NCBI GenBank assembly: GCA_034667405.1
Contig: JAXDJX010000019.1
Location: 310,001-374,000 of the forward strand
Length of the DNA: 64,000 bases
Direction: 5' to 3'
From: JANXVR01 sp034667405
Lineage (GTDB): Bacteria; Actinomycetota; UBA4738; HRBIN12
The position numbers and the translations under genes are program-made. The notes under the pieces were generated by a model that did not search any database, was not told where the DNA came from, and saw nothing but the letters and a program-made list of their open reading frames with translations. Positions 49,966 to 58,662 of this stretch are shown one piece after another (within the stretch, counting starts at the first letter, position 1; each line of letters starts with the position of its first letter).

Positions 49966-50873
49966 ACCCTGTACTGATCGCTCTCGCGGTCATCGTCCTG
50001 TTGGTGATCATCTTTCTGGCCAACGCCATCCGGATCGTCCGCGAATATCAACGGCTCGTGGTGTTCAGGTTGGGTCGGCTGCTCGGCACGAAAGGCCCCG
50101 GACTTATCCTCCTCATCCCGTTCATCGACAAGGCCACGCTGGTGGACCTGCGTGAGCGGTACCTGGAGATCCCCCACCAAACGGCGATCACCGAGGACAA
50201 CGCCCCCATCTCTATCGACTTCATCGTGTTCACGAAGGTCATCGACCCCCAGGCATCGGTCGTGGCCGTCGGGAACTTCGAGGGTGCGGCGCAGAACGTC
50301 GCGGCGACAACCCTGCGTTCGGTCGTGGGTGACATGTCCCTGGACGACGTCCTGGCAAAGCGCGAGAACATGAACGAGATCCTGCGCGTGAAGCTCGACG
50401 AGGTGACCGAACGCTGGGGCGTGAAGGTCACGAACGTCGAGATCCGCGAGATCATCCCGCCGCCCGCGGTTCAGGAGGCGATGACGCGGCAGATGTCCGC
50501 GGAGCGCACCCGCCGCGCCGTGGTTACAGAGGCCGAGGGTTCGAAGTCCGCATCGATCACCGTGGCGGAAGGCAACAAGCAGGCCGCGGTCCTCAACGCC
50601 GAGGGCGCGAAGCAGGCGGCGATCCTCAATGCCGAAGGCGATCGGCAGTCGGCGATCCTTCGAGCCGAAGGATTCGCCCTAGCGCTCGCGAAGATCTATG
50701 AGACCGCGAGCACGATCGATCAGAAGACGATGAATCTCCAGTACCTAGAGGCATTGAAATCCATCGGTGGCTCGGCGTCATCGAAGATCGTGGTCCCGAT
50801 GGAACTCTCCGGATTGGTCGGCGCGTTCACCGCCGTTACGGGAATGAACGGCAAGGCGGACGACCGGGGCTGA
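49962..50873 (+). CDS. SPFH/Band 7 slipin (stomatin-like membrane protein)
   Basis: 303 residues. One N-terminal membrane hairpin or helix (about 3-22), the Band 7 domain beginning IRIVREYQRLVVFRLGRLLGTKGPG and a long C-terminal coiled coil rich in AEG repeats (EGNKQAAVLNAEGAKQAAILNAEG). The C-terminal part is the substrate of NfeD proteases in archaeal homologues. GTG 49962 has GGGAGG upstream and overlaps nfeD. The pair forms the classical nfeD-slipin operon. Confidence 0.93.
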   Translation: MNPVLIALAVIVLLVIIFLANAIRIVREYQRLVVFRLGRLLGTKGPGLILLIPFIDKATLVDLRERYLEIPHQTAITEDNAPISIDFIVFTKVIDPQASVVAVGNFEGAAQNVAATTLRSVVGDMSLDDVLAKRENMNEILRVKLDEVTERWGVKVTNVEIREIIPPPAVQEAMTRQMSAERTRRAVVTEAEGSKSASITVAEGNKQAAVLNAEGAKQAAILNAEGDRQSAILRAEGFALALAKIYETASTIDQKTMNLQYLEALKSIGGSASSKIVVPMELSGLVGAFTAVTGMNGKADDRG

Positions 50874-50907
50874 GGACCGAAGCGGCTGCGGGCCGGTCTC
50901 GGCGCCC

Positions 50908-52005
50908 CTAGACGGGGATCGCCAGGCCGGCCTGTTGCATGGCCAGCTGGAAGTCGTGCTGGTTGCTGACGGCCTTCATCGCCGACTCGACCGTGATCTT
51001 GCCGTCCTTGAGCAGCTGGAGCATCGACTGGTCGAACGTGATCATGCCGTAGTAGCCGCCCTCAGCGATCACGTCCTTCAGCTCGTGGGTCTTGTCGGGA
51101 TCAGAGATCCGCTCGGCGACGCGGCCGTTGTTGATGAGGATCTCCAGTCCCGGCACCCTCCCGCCGTCGACGGTCGGGACCAGACGCTGGCAGATGATGC
51201 CTCGGAGCGTTCCGGCGAGCGCCAGCCGAACCTGCTTCTGCTGGTACGGCGGGAAGAAATCGATCACGCGGTTCACCGTCTCCGTCGCGTCCACCGTGTG
51301 GAGCGTCGACATGACCAGGTGGCCGGTCTCAGCCGCTGCGATCGCGGCGCGAACCGTCTCGGTGTCCCGCATCTCACCGATGAGGATGACGTCGGGGTCC
51401 TGCCGGAGTGCTGCGCGCAGCGCCGCCAGGAAGTCCATGGTGTCGTTACCGATCTCGCGCTGGTTGATGGAGGAGAGGTGGTCCTTGTGCAGGACCTCGA
51501 TCGGGTCTTCGACCGTGACGATGTGCACGGCCTTCGTCTTGTTGATGTAGTCGATCATGGCGGCGAGCGTGGTCGTCTTGCCCGAACCGGTCGGGCCGGT
51601 CACCAGGACGAGACCGCGGTGCTCGTCGGCGATGGTGCGGACGGCCTCCGGCAGACCGACCTCCTCGAATGAGGGACCACCGAAGCGGAGCTTCCTGAGC
51701 ACCATGCTGATCGAACCGCGTTGACGGAAGACGTTCACGCGGAACCGCCCGATGTCCGGCAGGGAGTAGGCGAAGTCGACCTCGCCGAGGTCCTTGAACT
51801 TCTGCATGCGATCCTCGGGGATGATGCCTTCGGCGATCAGTCGTGTCTCGTCGGGCATGAGGGGCTCGCGCTCCAGACGCACCAGGCCGTCGGGAAGGCG
51901 GATCATGGGGGCCGAACCAACCTTGACGTGCAGGTCGGAGCCTTCACCGCCCACCAACTGCTCCAACCAGCCGTCGAATTCGGCAACGATCGGCGATTTG
52001 TCCAT
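50908..52005 (-). CDS. pilT: PilT-type twitching/secretion ATPase
   Basis: 365-residue hexameric secretion-ATPase family member. PAS-like N-terminal domain (about 1-110), Walker A VTGPTGSGKTTTLA, Asp box VTVEDPIE, Walker B DVILIGEMRD and His box STLHTVDA are complete. The C-terminal part (DVIAEGGYYGMITFDQSML) is PilT-like rather than PilB-like. Retracts type IV pili in known systems, but no other pilus gene lies within this window. GAGGGGACC precedes the ATG. Confidence 0.9.
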   Translation of the reverse strand: MDKSPIVAEFDGWLEQLVGGEGSDLHVKVGSAPMIRLPDGLVRLEREPLMPDETRLIAEGIIPEDRMQKFKDLGEVDFAYSLPDIGRFRVNVFRQRGSISMVLRKLRFGGPSFEEVGLPEAVRTIADEHRGLVLVTGPTGSGKTTTLAAMIDYINKTKAVHIVTVEDPIEVLHKDHLSSINQREIGNDTMDFLAALRAALRQDPDVILIGEMRDTETVRAAIAAAETGHLVMSTLHTVDATETVNRVIDFFPPYQQKQVRLALAGTLRGIICQRLVPTVDGGRVPGLEILINNGRVAERISDPDKTHELKDVIAEGGYYGMITFDQSMLQLLKDGKITVESAMKAVSNQHDFQLAMQQAGLAIPV

Positions 52006-52086
52006 CTGCGTGGTCCCCTCGGGTCCGACAACTTCGTGGATGAGCCCAGGGGCGGTGATCCACCGCCGGACGTCTCCCGTCTCATC

Positions 52087-52101
52087 GGCGGCCCGGCCGC
52101 C
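52087..52101 (-). terminator. Hairpin downstream of SufR-like regulator
   Basis: GGCGGC-CCG-GCCGCC, perfect 6-bp stem, 34 bases after the stop of the minus-strand regulator gene and upstream of pilT. No U-tract. Confidence 0.35.
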
Positions 52102-52134
52102 GGACTTCAGTTCGCAGCCCAGGAATCTCGGGGG

Positions 52135-52812
52135 TCAGCGCCCGATCAGGCTTGCGGAGGCCCGACAGGCCCCGGAGGGCTCGGGTTCGAACGCCGTGAG
52201 GGCGAGCTCAGGGCGAGAGGCTCCCAGGATGCCCTCGAGGAGGCCTCGATGGATGCCACAGATGAGGTCGCCCTGCTCGGTCTGGAGTTCCCGGAAGGGG
52301 CATCCTCGCAGCGTGATATCCACCGTGCGGGCGCTCCGGCGGCGGAACCGCGGGTCGAATCCGGCCTCGGCCATCGCCTCCTGGAGCACGGCGAGGTCGG
52401 CGCCGGGGGTCCGGCGGGCGGCCGGCTTCGGCGCGCTCCGGGCCACCAGGTAGGCACCCCATTCGCGTGCGAGCGCGTGTGCGCGCTCGTGTTTGCGCGC
52501 GCCCGAGACCAACGGGGTGAGTATCTCCGCCAGGAGCCGGTAATCGCGCCCGGCGTGATCGTCGGAGTCCAGCGCCGCGTACACGGTTTGCGGCCGTCCA
52601 GCCCCGGTTCCCTTCCGGGTTTCGCTGGAGACCAGTCCGACCTCTTCGAGCCGGCGAAGGTGCGGTCGGAGGGTGTTGGGGTGCAACGAGAGACGCGTGG
52701 AGAGTTCGCGCACGGGTACCGAACGGCCGGACAGACGGAGATATCGGTACAACCGGTACCGGGTGTCGTCGGCCAGTGCCTTGTGGACCTCGAGCGGGGT
52801 AGGTTCGGGCAT
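52135..52812 (-). CDS. SufR-like HTH regulator with possible Fe-S cluster cysteines
   Basis: 225 residues. N-terminal ArsR/DeoR-type winged helix (LEVHKALADDTRYRLYRYL, recognition HPNTLRPHLRRLEEVGLV). The C-terminal half carries C171 in RGCPFREL, C185 with H188 in LICGIHRGLLEG, and C216 in GACRAS, a pattern like SufR-type regulators that bind an iron-sulfur cluster. It lies divergently to the Mrp iron-sulfur carrier with an 79-bp shared promoter region, which supports an iron-sulfur homeostasis role. Cys spacing differs from cyanobacterial SufR, so ligands need proof. Confidence 0.78.
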   Translation of the reverse strand: MPEPTPLEVHKALADDTRYRLYRYLRLSGRSVPVRELSTRLSLHPNTLRPHLRRLEEVGLVSSETRKGTGAGRPQTVYAALDSDDHAGRDYRLLAEILTPLVSGARKHERAHALAREWGAYLVARSAPKPAARRTPGADLAVLQEAMAEAGFDPRFRRRSARTVDITLRGCPFRELQTEQGDLICGIHRGLLEGILGASRPELALTAFEPEPSGACRASASLIGR

Positions 52813-52831
52813 CGTTCCCCTGTCGGGCGGC

Positions 52832-52837
52832 TATCAT
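52832..52837 (+). promoter_or_regulatory. -10 box of mrp within the divergent promoter region
   Basis: TATCAT, followed by a leader of about 48 bases carrying GGAGGG seven bases before ATG 52892. The opposite strand reads CATGATAG across the same bases, so the regulator promoter probably overlaps it. Confidence 0.4.
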
Positions 52838-52891
52838 GCATTTCCACGGCGTTCACCGTGCGAATCTGACTCTACTCCGGAGGGCTCCCCG

Positions 52892-54058
52892 ATGGTCACC
52901 GAACAACAGGTCCGAGAAGCGCTCCGCAGCGTCATGGATCCCGAGATCGGGCGGCCGATCGAAGACATCGGGATGCTCGAAAGCATCGCCATCCAGGGGA
53001 ACACCGTCCGTGTCGGCGTGCTCATCACCATCGAAGGGTGCCCGTTGAAGGACCGGATCACCCAGGACGTCACCGCAGCCGTTAAACCGCTGGAGGGCGT
53101 CGAGAAGGTGGAGGTTCCGCTCACCCCGATGAGCCAGGAGCAGCGCGCCGAACTGGTATCCAAGTTGCGCGGTCCCGGAGCGGCCGCGGCCACACCGGCC
53201 AGCCCGCAGAAGATCAACTTCCCCGAATCCACCGCCATCATCGCCATCGCCAGCGGCAAGGGCGGCGTGGGCAAGTCTTCCGTCACGGTCAACCTCGCCG
53301 CCGCGATGGCGGCCGAGGGCCACCGCGTGGGCGTGCTCGATGCAGATGTGTGGGGGTTCAGCGTGCCGAGGATGCTCGGCGTCTCCGGCAAGCCGGTCGG
53401 GTTCAACGACATGATCATGCCCCTTGAGGGACATGGGGTGAAGGTCATCTCCATGGGCTTCTTCGTCCCTGAGGAGACGCCGGTGATCTGGCGCGGACCG
53501 ATGCTCCACAAGGCCATCGAGCAGTTCCTGGGCGACGTCTACTGGGGCGACCTGGACTACCTCCTCTGCGACCTCCCACCCGGGACCGGCGACGTCAGCA
53601 TCTCGCTCGCCTCGTTCATCCCCGGCGCTTCGATGCTCGTGGTCACCACCCCGCAGGAAGCTGCGCGGAAAGTTGCAGAACGCGCCGGCAAGATGGCGGA
53701 ACGAACGAACCTCCGTCCGATCGGTGTCATCGAGAACATGAGCTATTACCTCTGCCCCCACTGCGGCGAGCGCGACGACATCTTCGGCACCGGTGGCGGC
53801 AAGGAGGCCGCCGAGACGCTGGGCGTTCCGCTGATGGGACAGGTTCCGTTGCTCCCGAGCCTTCGGGCGGGGGGCGACTCCGGTATCCCGATCGTGGTGA
53901 GCGATCCCGACGCGGAGGCGAGCGTCGTACTGCGTGGCGCCGCCACGGCCGTGGCACGGGCGACCAAGACGAAAGTCGGGAAGCCGCTCACCCTGTTCCC
54001 GGGCGGTGCTGCCGCTCCCGCGGCAGCCGATGCCGCGACACACGCCCATTCGCATTGA
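52892..54058 (+). CDS. mrp: Mrp/ApbC-type iron-sulfur cluster carrier ATPase
   Basis: 388 residues. N-terminal MIP18/DUF59 domain (about 1-85, with SVMDPEIGRPIEDIGM) and a ParA-like ATPase with deviant Walker A IASGKGGVGKSS, Walker B LLCDLPPGTGD and the CPHC motif (about 288-291) that bridges a [4Fe-4S] cluster between subunits. The tail ends with a short His-rich HAHSH. Delivers Fe-S clusters to apo-proteins. Start fixed by the GGAGGG site. Confidence 0.95.
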   Translation: MVTEQQVREALRSVMDPEIGRPIEDIGMLESIAIQGNTVRVGVLITIEGCPLKDRITQDVTAAVKPLEGVEKVEVPLTPMSQEQRAELVSKLRGPGAAAATPASPQKINFPESTAIIAIASGKGGVGKSSVTVNLAAAMAAEGHRVGVLDADVWGFSVPRMLGVSGKPVGFNDMIMPLEGHGVKVISMGFFVPEETPVIWRGPMLHKAIEQFLGDVYWGDLDYLLCDLPPGTGDVSISLASFIPGASMLVVTTPQEAARKVAERAGKMAERTNLRPIGVIENMSYYLCPHCGERDDIFGTGGGKEAAETLGVPLMGQVPLLPSLRAGGDSGIPIVVSDPDAEASVVLRGAATAVARATKTKVGKPLTLFPGGAAAPAAADAATHAHSH

Positions 54059-54059
54059 C

Positions 54060-54569
54060 GTGACGAACACACAAGGCGCGTTGCGGGCGATGTTCGACCA
54101 TCACATCTGGGCGACGCTCGTCCTCATCGACGCGCTGGAGGAACTTCCCCCCGATCGCCTCGACGCCGAGATCCCCGGCACATATGGCTCGATGGTCGAC
54201 ACGCTGACCCACCTGGTCGAGGCGGACTCGCGATACCTGCTGCGCCTTCGCACCACGTCGATACCCTCGGCCGAGGATCGCCCACCTCGTTCGCCGGCGG
54301 ACGTTCGGACAGAGATGCAAGGCAACGCTGCTCGTTGGGCACAGGCCTTGGACGAGCTGGAAGCCGGCACCTTAGATGCCACGATCGATTCGAAAGACGA
54401 CTACCCGCGGGTGGAGCACGCCGAAGGCTTGTTACTGCTCCAAGCCATCCATCACGGCAACGACCACCGGACCCAGATCTGCTCGACACTCGGCGCGCTC
54501 GGCCTCCACGTTCCGGAGCTGGACGGCTGGGAGTTCTGGCTGACGGTCGGCGAGCCGCGACCCACATAG
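54060..54569 (+). CDS. DinB-family four-helix-bundle protein
   Basis: 169 residues. DinB fold with metal-binding histidines in MFDHHIWATLVL and LLLLQAIHHGNDHRTQI, spaced as in DinB/YfiT thiol-dependent S-transferase-like proteins. It may use mycothiol or bacillithiol as cosubstrate; substrate unknown. GTG 54060 is 1 base after the mrp stop; an in-frame ATG at 54030 inside mrp is the alternative. Confidence 0.8.
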   Translation: MTNTQGALRAMFDHHIWATLVLIDALEELPPDRLDAEIPGTYGSMVDTLTHLVEADSRYLLRLRTTSIPSAEDRPPRSPADVRTEMQGNAARWAQALDELEAGTLDATIDSKDDYPRVEHAEGLLLLQAIHHGNDHRTQICSTLGALGLHVPELDGWEFWLTVGEPRPT

Positions 54570-54581
54570 TGGGATGTCATC

Positions 54582-55619
54582 TCACTCTGTGGGAGCCGGT
54601 CGATCCGGAGAGGAACGGCTGCCCTTGAACACGCGGAGGAGCAGGAACAGGGAAGGGGCAACCAGCAACGCACCGATCGTGTACCCGACGGTGATCGCGC
54701 GGAGTGAACCGATCGGCGCGGCCACGTCCGAGGCCTTCACGTCGGGAACGATCAGGTAGGGCCACTGCGCCACGCCCCACCCCCCCACCACGGAGGCCAC
54801 GGCAAGGGCGGCGCCCGCTCGAGCGAGCTTCGGGCGCCGTCGGACGGTGGCGGCCAGCGAGACCACCCCGCCGACCCCCGAGAGCAGAACGAACGGCCAC
54901 GCCCTGTGAAGCATGCCGTGCCACAGATGCGGGGCGTCCGCGGACGTGGCCACCAACCCGACCCCTGCCAACACTCCCGCCGCCACGCCCGAAGCGATGG
55001 CGCGCGAGCGGAACAGCTCGCGCAGGTGTTCGTCGCCTTGTTGCTCGGCCTCGACCGTGAGGTAGGTCGCGGCGAGGTAGGCGCAGATGACCAGCGCGAG
55101 GGCGCCCGCCGCCCACGAGAGCGGTCCCGTCCAGGCGTCGAGGAGTCCGTTCGTCACGGCGCCACCCGCCACGTTGATCCGCCCCGACGCGATCGCCGCC
55201 GCCGACATCCCGAGCACCACTGGCGTCACCAGCGACGCGACCCCGAACACACGCGACCAGCTCTTTCCCCAAGCGGCTCCAGGATCTCCGTGCGCGCGGA
55301 ACGCGAACGCAGCGCCCCTGAACACGATCCCGGCGAGCGCGATCCCGAAGGGCAGATAGAGCGCCACCCCGAGATCCGCGAACGCCTGCGGGAACGCGGC
55401 GAACAGGGCGGTCACCACGAAGATGAGCCACACGTGATTCGCCTCCCATACGGGGCCGATGGCATGAGAGATGAGGTCTCGCTCGTCCTGATGTCCTGGG
55501 CCACGCGCCAGCAGATCCCACACTCCCCCGCCGAAGTCGGCGCCGCCTAGGAGGACGTAAAGCGTGAGCCCAATGCCCATCGCGCCCAGCAGGATGACCT
55601 CAAGTTGCGTGCTGGTCAT
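54582..55619 (-). CDS. cydB: Cytochrome bd oxidase subunit II
   Basis: 345 residues with about eight to nine membrane helices. Typical start LEVILLGAMGIGLTLYVLLGGADFGGGVWDLLA and the conserved GPVWEANHVWLIFVV loop. Partner of CydA in the quinol oxidase that reduces oxygen with high affinity. ATGA overlap with cydA fixes the start. The assembly transporter genes cydDC are not in the window. Confidence 0.95.
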   Translation of the reverse strand: MTSTQLEVILLGAMGIGLTLYVLLGGADFGGGVWDLLARGPGHQDERDLISHAIGPVWEANHVWLIFVVTALFAAFPQAFADLGVALYLPFGIALAGIVFRGAAFAFRAHGDPGAAWGKSWSRVFGVASLVTPVVLGMSAAAIASGRINVAGGAVTNGLLDAWTGPLSWAAGALALVICAYLAATYLTVEAEQQGDEHLRELFRSRAIASGVAAGVLAGVGLVATSADAPHLWHGMLHRAWPFVLLSGVGGVVSLAATVRRRPKLARAGAALAVASVVGGWGVAQWPYLIVPDVKASDVAAPIGSLRAITVGYTIGALLVAPSLFLLLRVFKGSRSSPDRPAPTE

Positions 55620-56950
55620 ATCTCGTCCGGTTCCACGTTCGCGCGTGGCGAACGTGCGAGGCGCAGGAGCAGCCACCCGCATGCCACGCCCAACAACACG
55701 TAGGTGCCCACGGTCAGGACCACCCAGATCGCGATGCCGCCGCGCGTCGTGACGGCCTGTGCGGTCCGCATCTGACCTTGCACGATCCACGGTTGCCGAC
55801 CGACCTCGGTAACGACCCACCCCGACTCCAGGGCTGCGAACGTTGCTGGGCCTGCGATCAGGACGGCGCGCAAGAACCATCGGCCGTCGGGCAAGGCTCG
55901 CCGCTTGCGCCGAAGCCATCCGACCAGCGCCCACATGCCGAGCGCCGCGGTCGCGAACCCGACGGCGACCATGAGCTGGAAGGCCAGATGCACCACGACG
56001 ACGTTGGGACGATCACCCGGCGGCACCACGTCCAGCCCCTTGATCACCGCGTCGGCGTCGCCCGTGGCCAGCCAGGACAAGCCCTTCGGGATGTGGAGGC
56101 CCAGGATGGTTTCCTCGCGCCACGGGAGAGGGATCCCACCGATGGTGAGCGGAGCGCCCACCTGCGTCTTCCACAACCCTTCCAATGCAGCCAGCTTCAC
56201 GGGCTGTCGTTCGGCGACGAGGCGGGCGGCGGCGTCGCCCACCAGGATCTGCACCGGCGCCACAACCATCCCGACCACCAGACCCACGGCCAGCCCGCGG
56301 CGGTGGTAGGTATCGCGACGTCCCTTCAACATCCCGATGGCGTAGACGGAAGCAACGGCGAACCCGGTGGCCATGTATGCCGCGAGCATCATGTGGGTGG
56401 TCATGACCGGGGTGGAGGGGTTCATCATCGCGCGGATGGGTTGCACGTCCACCACCGAACCGTTCGCGGAGAGCCGGAACCCCACAGGCGATTGCATCCA
56501 CGAGTTCGCAGTCACAACGAACCACGCGCTGGCCGCGCCACCGATCACCACCGGTATGCCCGACAGCCAATGGGCCCAGGGCCCCATCCGATCCCACCCG
56601 TAGAGGTAGATCCCGATGAAGATCGCCTCGATGAAGAAGGCGAACGCCTCCAGCGCGAACGGCAGCCCGATCACGGATCCCCATCGACCCATGAGCCCCG
56701 GCCAGAAGAGACCGAGCGCGAAGGAGAGCACCGTGCCGCTGACGGCACCGACCGCGACCAAGATCCCCAACGCCTTCGCCCAGCGGCGCGTCAGCGCCAT
56801 CCAGACGCTGTCCTTAGTGCGGTTGGCCTTGTACTCGCTGTAGAGGAGGAGCGGAGGGAGACCGACGCTGAGCGCCGCGAACACGATGTGGAACCCCAGG
56901 CTGACGGCCATCTGGATCCTGGCCCCCTGCAACGACGTCAGCGCGAACAT
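55616..56950 (-). CDS. cydA: Cytochrome bd oxidase subunit I
   Basis: 444 residues. Haem ligands: H21 in LGFHIVFA (b595), the histidine in TTHMMLAAY and a later methionine (b558). GRWGSVIGLPFALEAFAFFIEAIFIGIYLYGWDR and GWVVTEVGRQPWIVQG are canonical. The Q loop is short, as in the S-type enzymes. ATG 56950 preferred because GGAGGGG lies six bases upstream; GTG 56965 overlaps that site. Confidence 0.95.
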   Translation of the reverse strand: MFALTSLQGARIQMAVSLGFHIVFAALSVGLPPLLLYSEYKANRTKDSVWMALTRRWAKALGILVAVGAVSGTVLSFALGLFWPGLMGRWGSVIGLPFALEAFAFFIEAIFIGIYLYGWDRMGPWAHWLSGIPVVIGGAASAWFVVTANSWMQSPVGFRLSANGSVVDVQPIRAMMNPSTPVMTTHMMLAAYMATGFAVASVYAIGMLKGRRDTYHRRGLAVGLVVGMVVAPVQILVGDAAARLVAERQPVKLAALEGLWKTQVGAPLTIGGIPLPWREETILGLHIPKGLSWLATGDADAVIKGLDVVPPGDRPNVVVVHLAFQLMVAVGFATAALGMWALVGWLRRKRRALPDGRWFLRAVLIAGPATFAALESGWVVTEVGRQPWIVQGQMRTAQAVTTRGGIAIWVVLTVGTYVLLGVACGWLLLRLARSPRANVEPDEI

Positions 56951-57043
56951 CCCGGTCCCCTCCACGACGTCCGCTCATGCTGCCACGCCACCGTGCCGCC
57001 CGCCCTTGTCCCAGATGGAGTCGTGACCCGGCCGGGAGGTGCC

Positions 57044-58009
57044 CTACGGTCCGCTGCCGACCGTCTCCGGCTCGCCAACAGAAGCTTCTTCGGTCGGCTG
57101 GCCCGGTCTCGGATGGAAGGCCCACCAGATCAGCAGCACCAGGCTTATCGTCGACACCGTGAGCGCCGTCCATTGCGAGCCGGTGAACGGACCGAATCGT
57201 TTGTCGATCCGGAGCGAATCCTCCAGCACGCGGCACAGCCCGTAGTACAGACCGAACGTCAGCGTGAGGATCCCGGGCCGGCGCACTTTCTTGTTCAGCC
57301 TCCAAAGCGATGCGAACAGGATCGCGGCGAGAACCATGTCGTACATCGCTGTCTGATGAACGCCGATCCCGGTCGCGAGCATTCTGCTGGTGCCGTTCGG
57401 AAGGACCTGGACCAGCTTCGTGCCCGTTCGAGTGATCTGTTCGAAGACGCCGTGCTGAAGCTCGGCCGTCCAGGTTCCGGGCGCATTCGGAGCCTGTCCC
57501 CACGGCGGCGCGAGCGTCCCGCCGTGATAGGTCCACGCGCCGAGCCAACTGGTGGGTTTCCCAAGGTGGTCGCCGATGACCAGGTCCCCGATCCGCCCGA
57601 TCGCGATCCCGAGCGACAGGGCGACGGCCGCGGGATCCATGATCTGGAAGAACGAGTAGCCGTAGTGGCGCAGGCGCGGGACGTTAATCAACACCGCACC
57701 GGCGATGCCGCCCAGCAGCGAGATCCCGCCTTTCCAGACCTCCAGCCATTCAAGCGGACCGGAGAAGTCGCTCACATGCGCGATCACATAGAAGACGCGG
57801 GCGCCAAGGATCGCCCCGATAAGCGCCCAGAAGATCATCGTGCTTATGTGCTCTTCGCTGATCCCCCGCCTCGGGGCCAGCTTCGTCAGCAGCCAGGCGC
57901 CCACCATGAACCCGATCGCGATCCCCAGCCCGTGCGGCGACACGGCGAACCAACTCCCGATCCGGATGCGATCGAGCACTGGCCAGCCCACGGATGCCAG
58001 AACGAACAT
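57044..58009 (-). CDS. Lgt-like prolipoprotein diacylglyceryl transferase family protein, divergent
   Basis: 321-residue membrane protein of the Lgt fold: SPHGLGIAIGFMVGAW, an ARVFYVI helix, GGISLLGGIAGA and the C-terminal RRPGILTLTFGLYYGLCRVLEDSLRID. Canonical Lgt has GRxGNF.N.E; here the segment reads GRIGDLVIGDHLG, keeping the arginine but replacing Asn and Glu. It may be a paralogue with altered lipid or acceptor. Leaderless: TAGACT (58017-58022) is 7 bases before ATG 58009. Confidence 0.78.
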   Translation of the reverse strand: MFVLASVGWPVLDRIRIGSWFAVSPHGLGIAIGFMVGAWLLTKLAPRRGISEEHISTMIFWALIGAILGARVFYVIAHVSDFSGPLEWLEVWKGGISLLGGIAGAVLINVPRLRHYGYSFFQIMDPAAVALSLGIAIGRIGDLVIGDHLGKPTSWLGAWTYHGGTLAPPWGQAPNAPGTWTAELQHGVFEQITRTGTKLVQVLPNGTSRMLATGIGVHQTAMYDMVLAAILFASLWRLNKKVRRPGILTLTFGLYYGLCRVLEDSLRIDKRFGPFTGSQWTALTVSTISLVLLIWWAFHPRPGQPTEEASVGEPETVGSGP

Positions 58010-58016
58010 GGGCGCG

Positions 58017-58022
58017 AGTCTA
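58017..58022 (-). promoter_or_regulatory. -10 box of leaderless Lgt-like gene promoter
   Basis: TAGACT on the minus strand, 7 bases before ATG 58009, within the 20-bp gap after the PAP2 gene; indicates separate transcription from the upstream block. Confidence 0.45.
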
Positions 58023-58029
58023 GCGGCGG

Positions 58030-58662
58030 TCAGCTACGAGAGCGGCCGCGGGGCCAGACGCGCGCCACCGCCCGTCCGAACAGGAGGCCGCTGACCACAT
58101 CGCTCGGATAATGCACGCCCAGATAGACCCGCGAGGTGGCGACGGCTGCGTCCAGAGACGTGAGAGCAGCAGCGGCGATCGGACCCAGCCCGAGTTCGCG
58201 TGAGGCCACTCGCGTGAACGTGGTGAGGACCGCGGGATGGCTGGACGGCCACGAGGTTCCGTGGGGTTCCGCGATCATCCGTCGGGTTCCGTGTTCGTCG
58301 GCTTGGAAGGGACGTGGTCTGTCGACGGTCTTCTTGATGCCCTGGCCCAAGAACCAGGTGGTGCCCGCCGCAGTGAGGGCGCGCGCGGCCTCACGCGGCC
58401 GGCCACAGAGTGCGATGGCTCCCGCGGCCGCGCCCGCCGCATAGAGGGATCCCAGTTCGGTGATGGAGAAGAAGTATCGATCGATGTCAGGGCCGTGTCC
58501 GGCGTTGATCGTCTTGAAGAGCTGTTCGTCCAGGTCGCGGCCCGCGTCGGTGCGCAGAGCGGCGTGACCTACGGCCGCACCGGCGGCGCCGAGCGCTGCA
58601 CCCCACAGGACGGTTCGCATCTTCACGCCGTCCATCATGCGGGAGCCGCGGTGCGGCGTCAC
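58030..58662 (-). CDS. PAP2-family phosphatase
   Basis: 210 residues. The acid phosphatase triad is complete: KKTVDRPRPF, SWPSSHPA and SRVYLGVHYPSDVVSG. Several membrane helices and an N-terminal arginine-rich head. Such enzymes dephosphorylate lipid phosphates such as undecaprenyl pyrophosphate or phosphatidic acid. GTG 58662 overlaps the SRPBCC gene stop (GTGA). Confidence 0.88.
   Translation of the reverse strand: MTPHRGSRMMDGVKMRTVLWGAALGAAGAAVGHAALRTDAGRDLDEQLFKTINAGHGPDIDRYFFSITELGSLYAAGAAAGAIALCGRPREAARALTAAGTTWFLGQGIKKTVDRPRPFQADEHGTRRMIAEPHGTSWPSSHPAVLTTFTRVASRELGLGPIAAAALTSLDAAVATSRVYLGVHYPSDVVSGLLFGRAVARVWPRGRSRS

Noticed and set aside
55778..58111. 777-codon open frame on the plus strand opposite cydA and the Lgt-like gene
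   Set aside because: It lies wholly antisense to well-supported genes, is rich in Arg/Pro/His/Gln low-complexity sequence and shows no family motif; a high-GC shadow frame.
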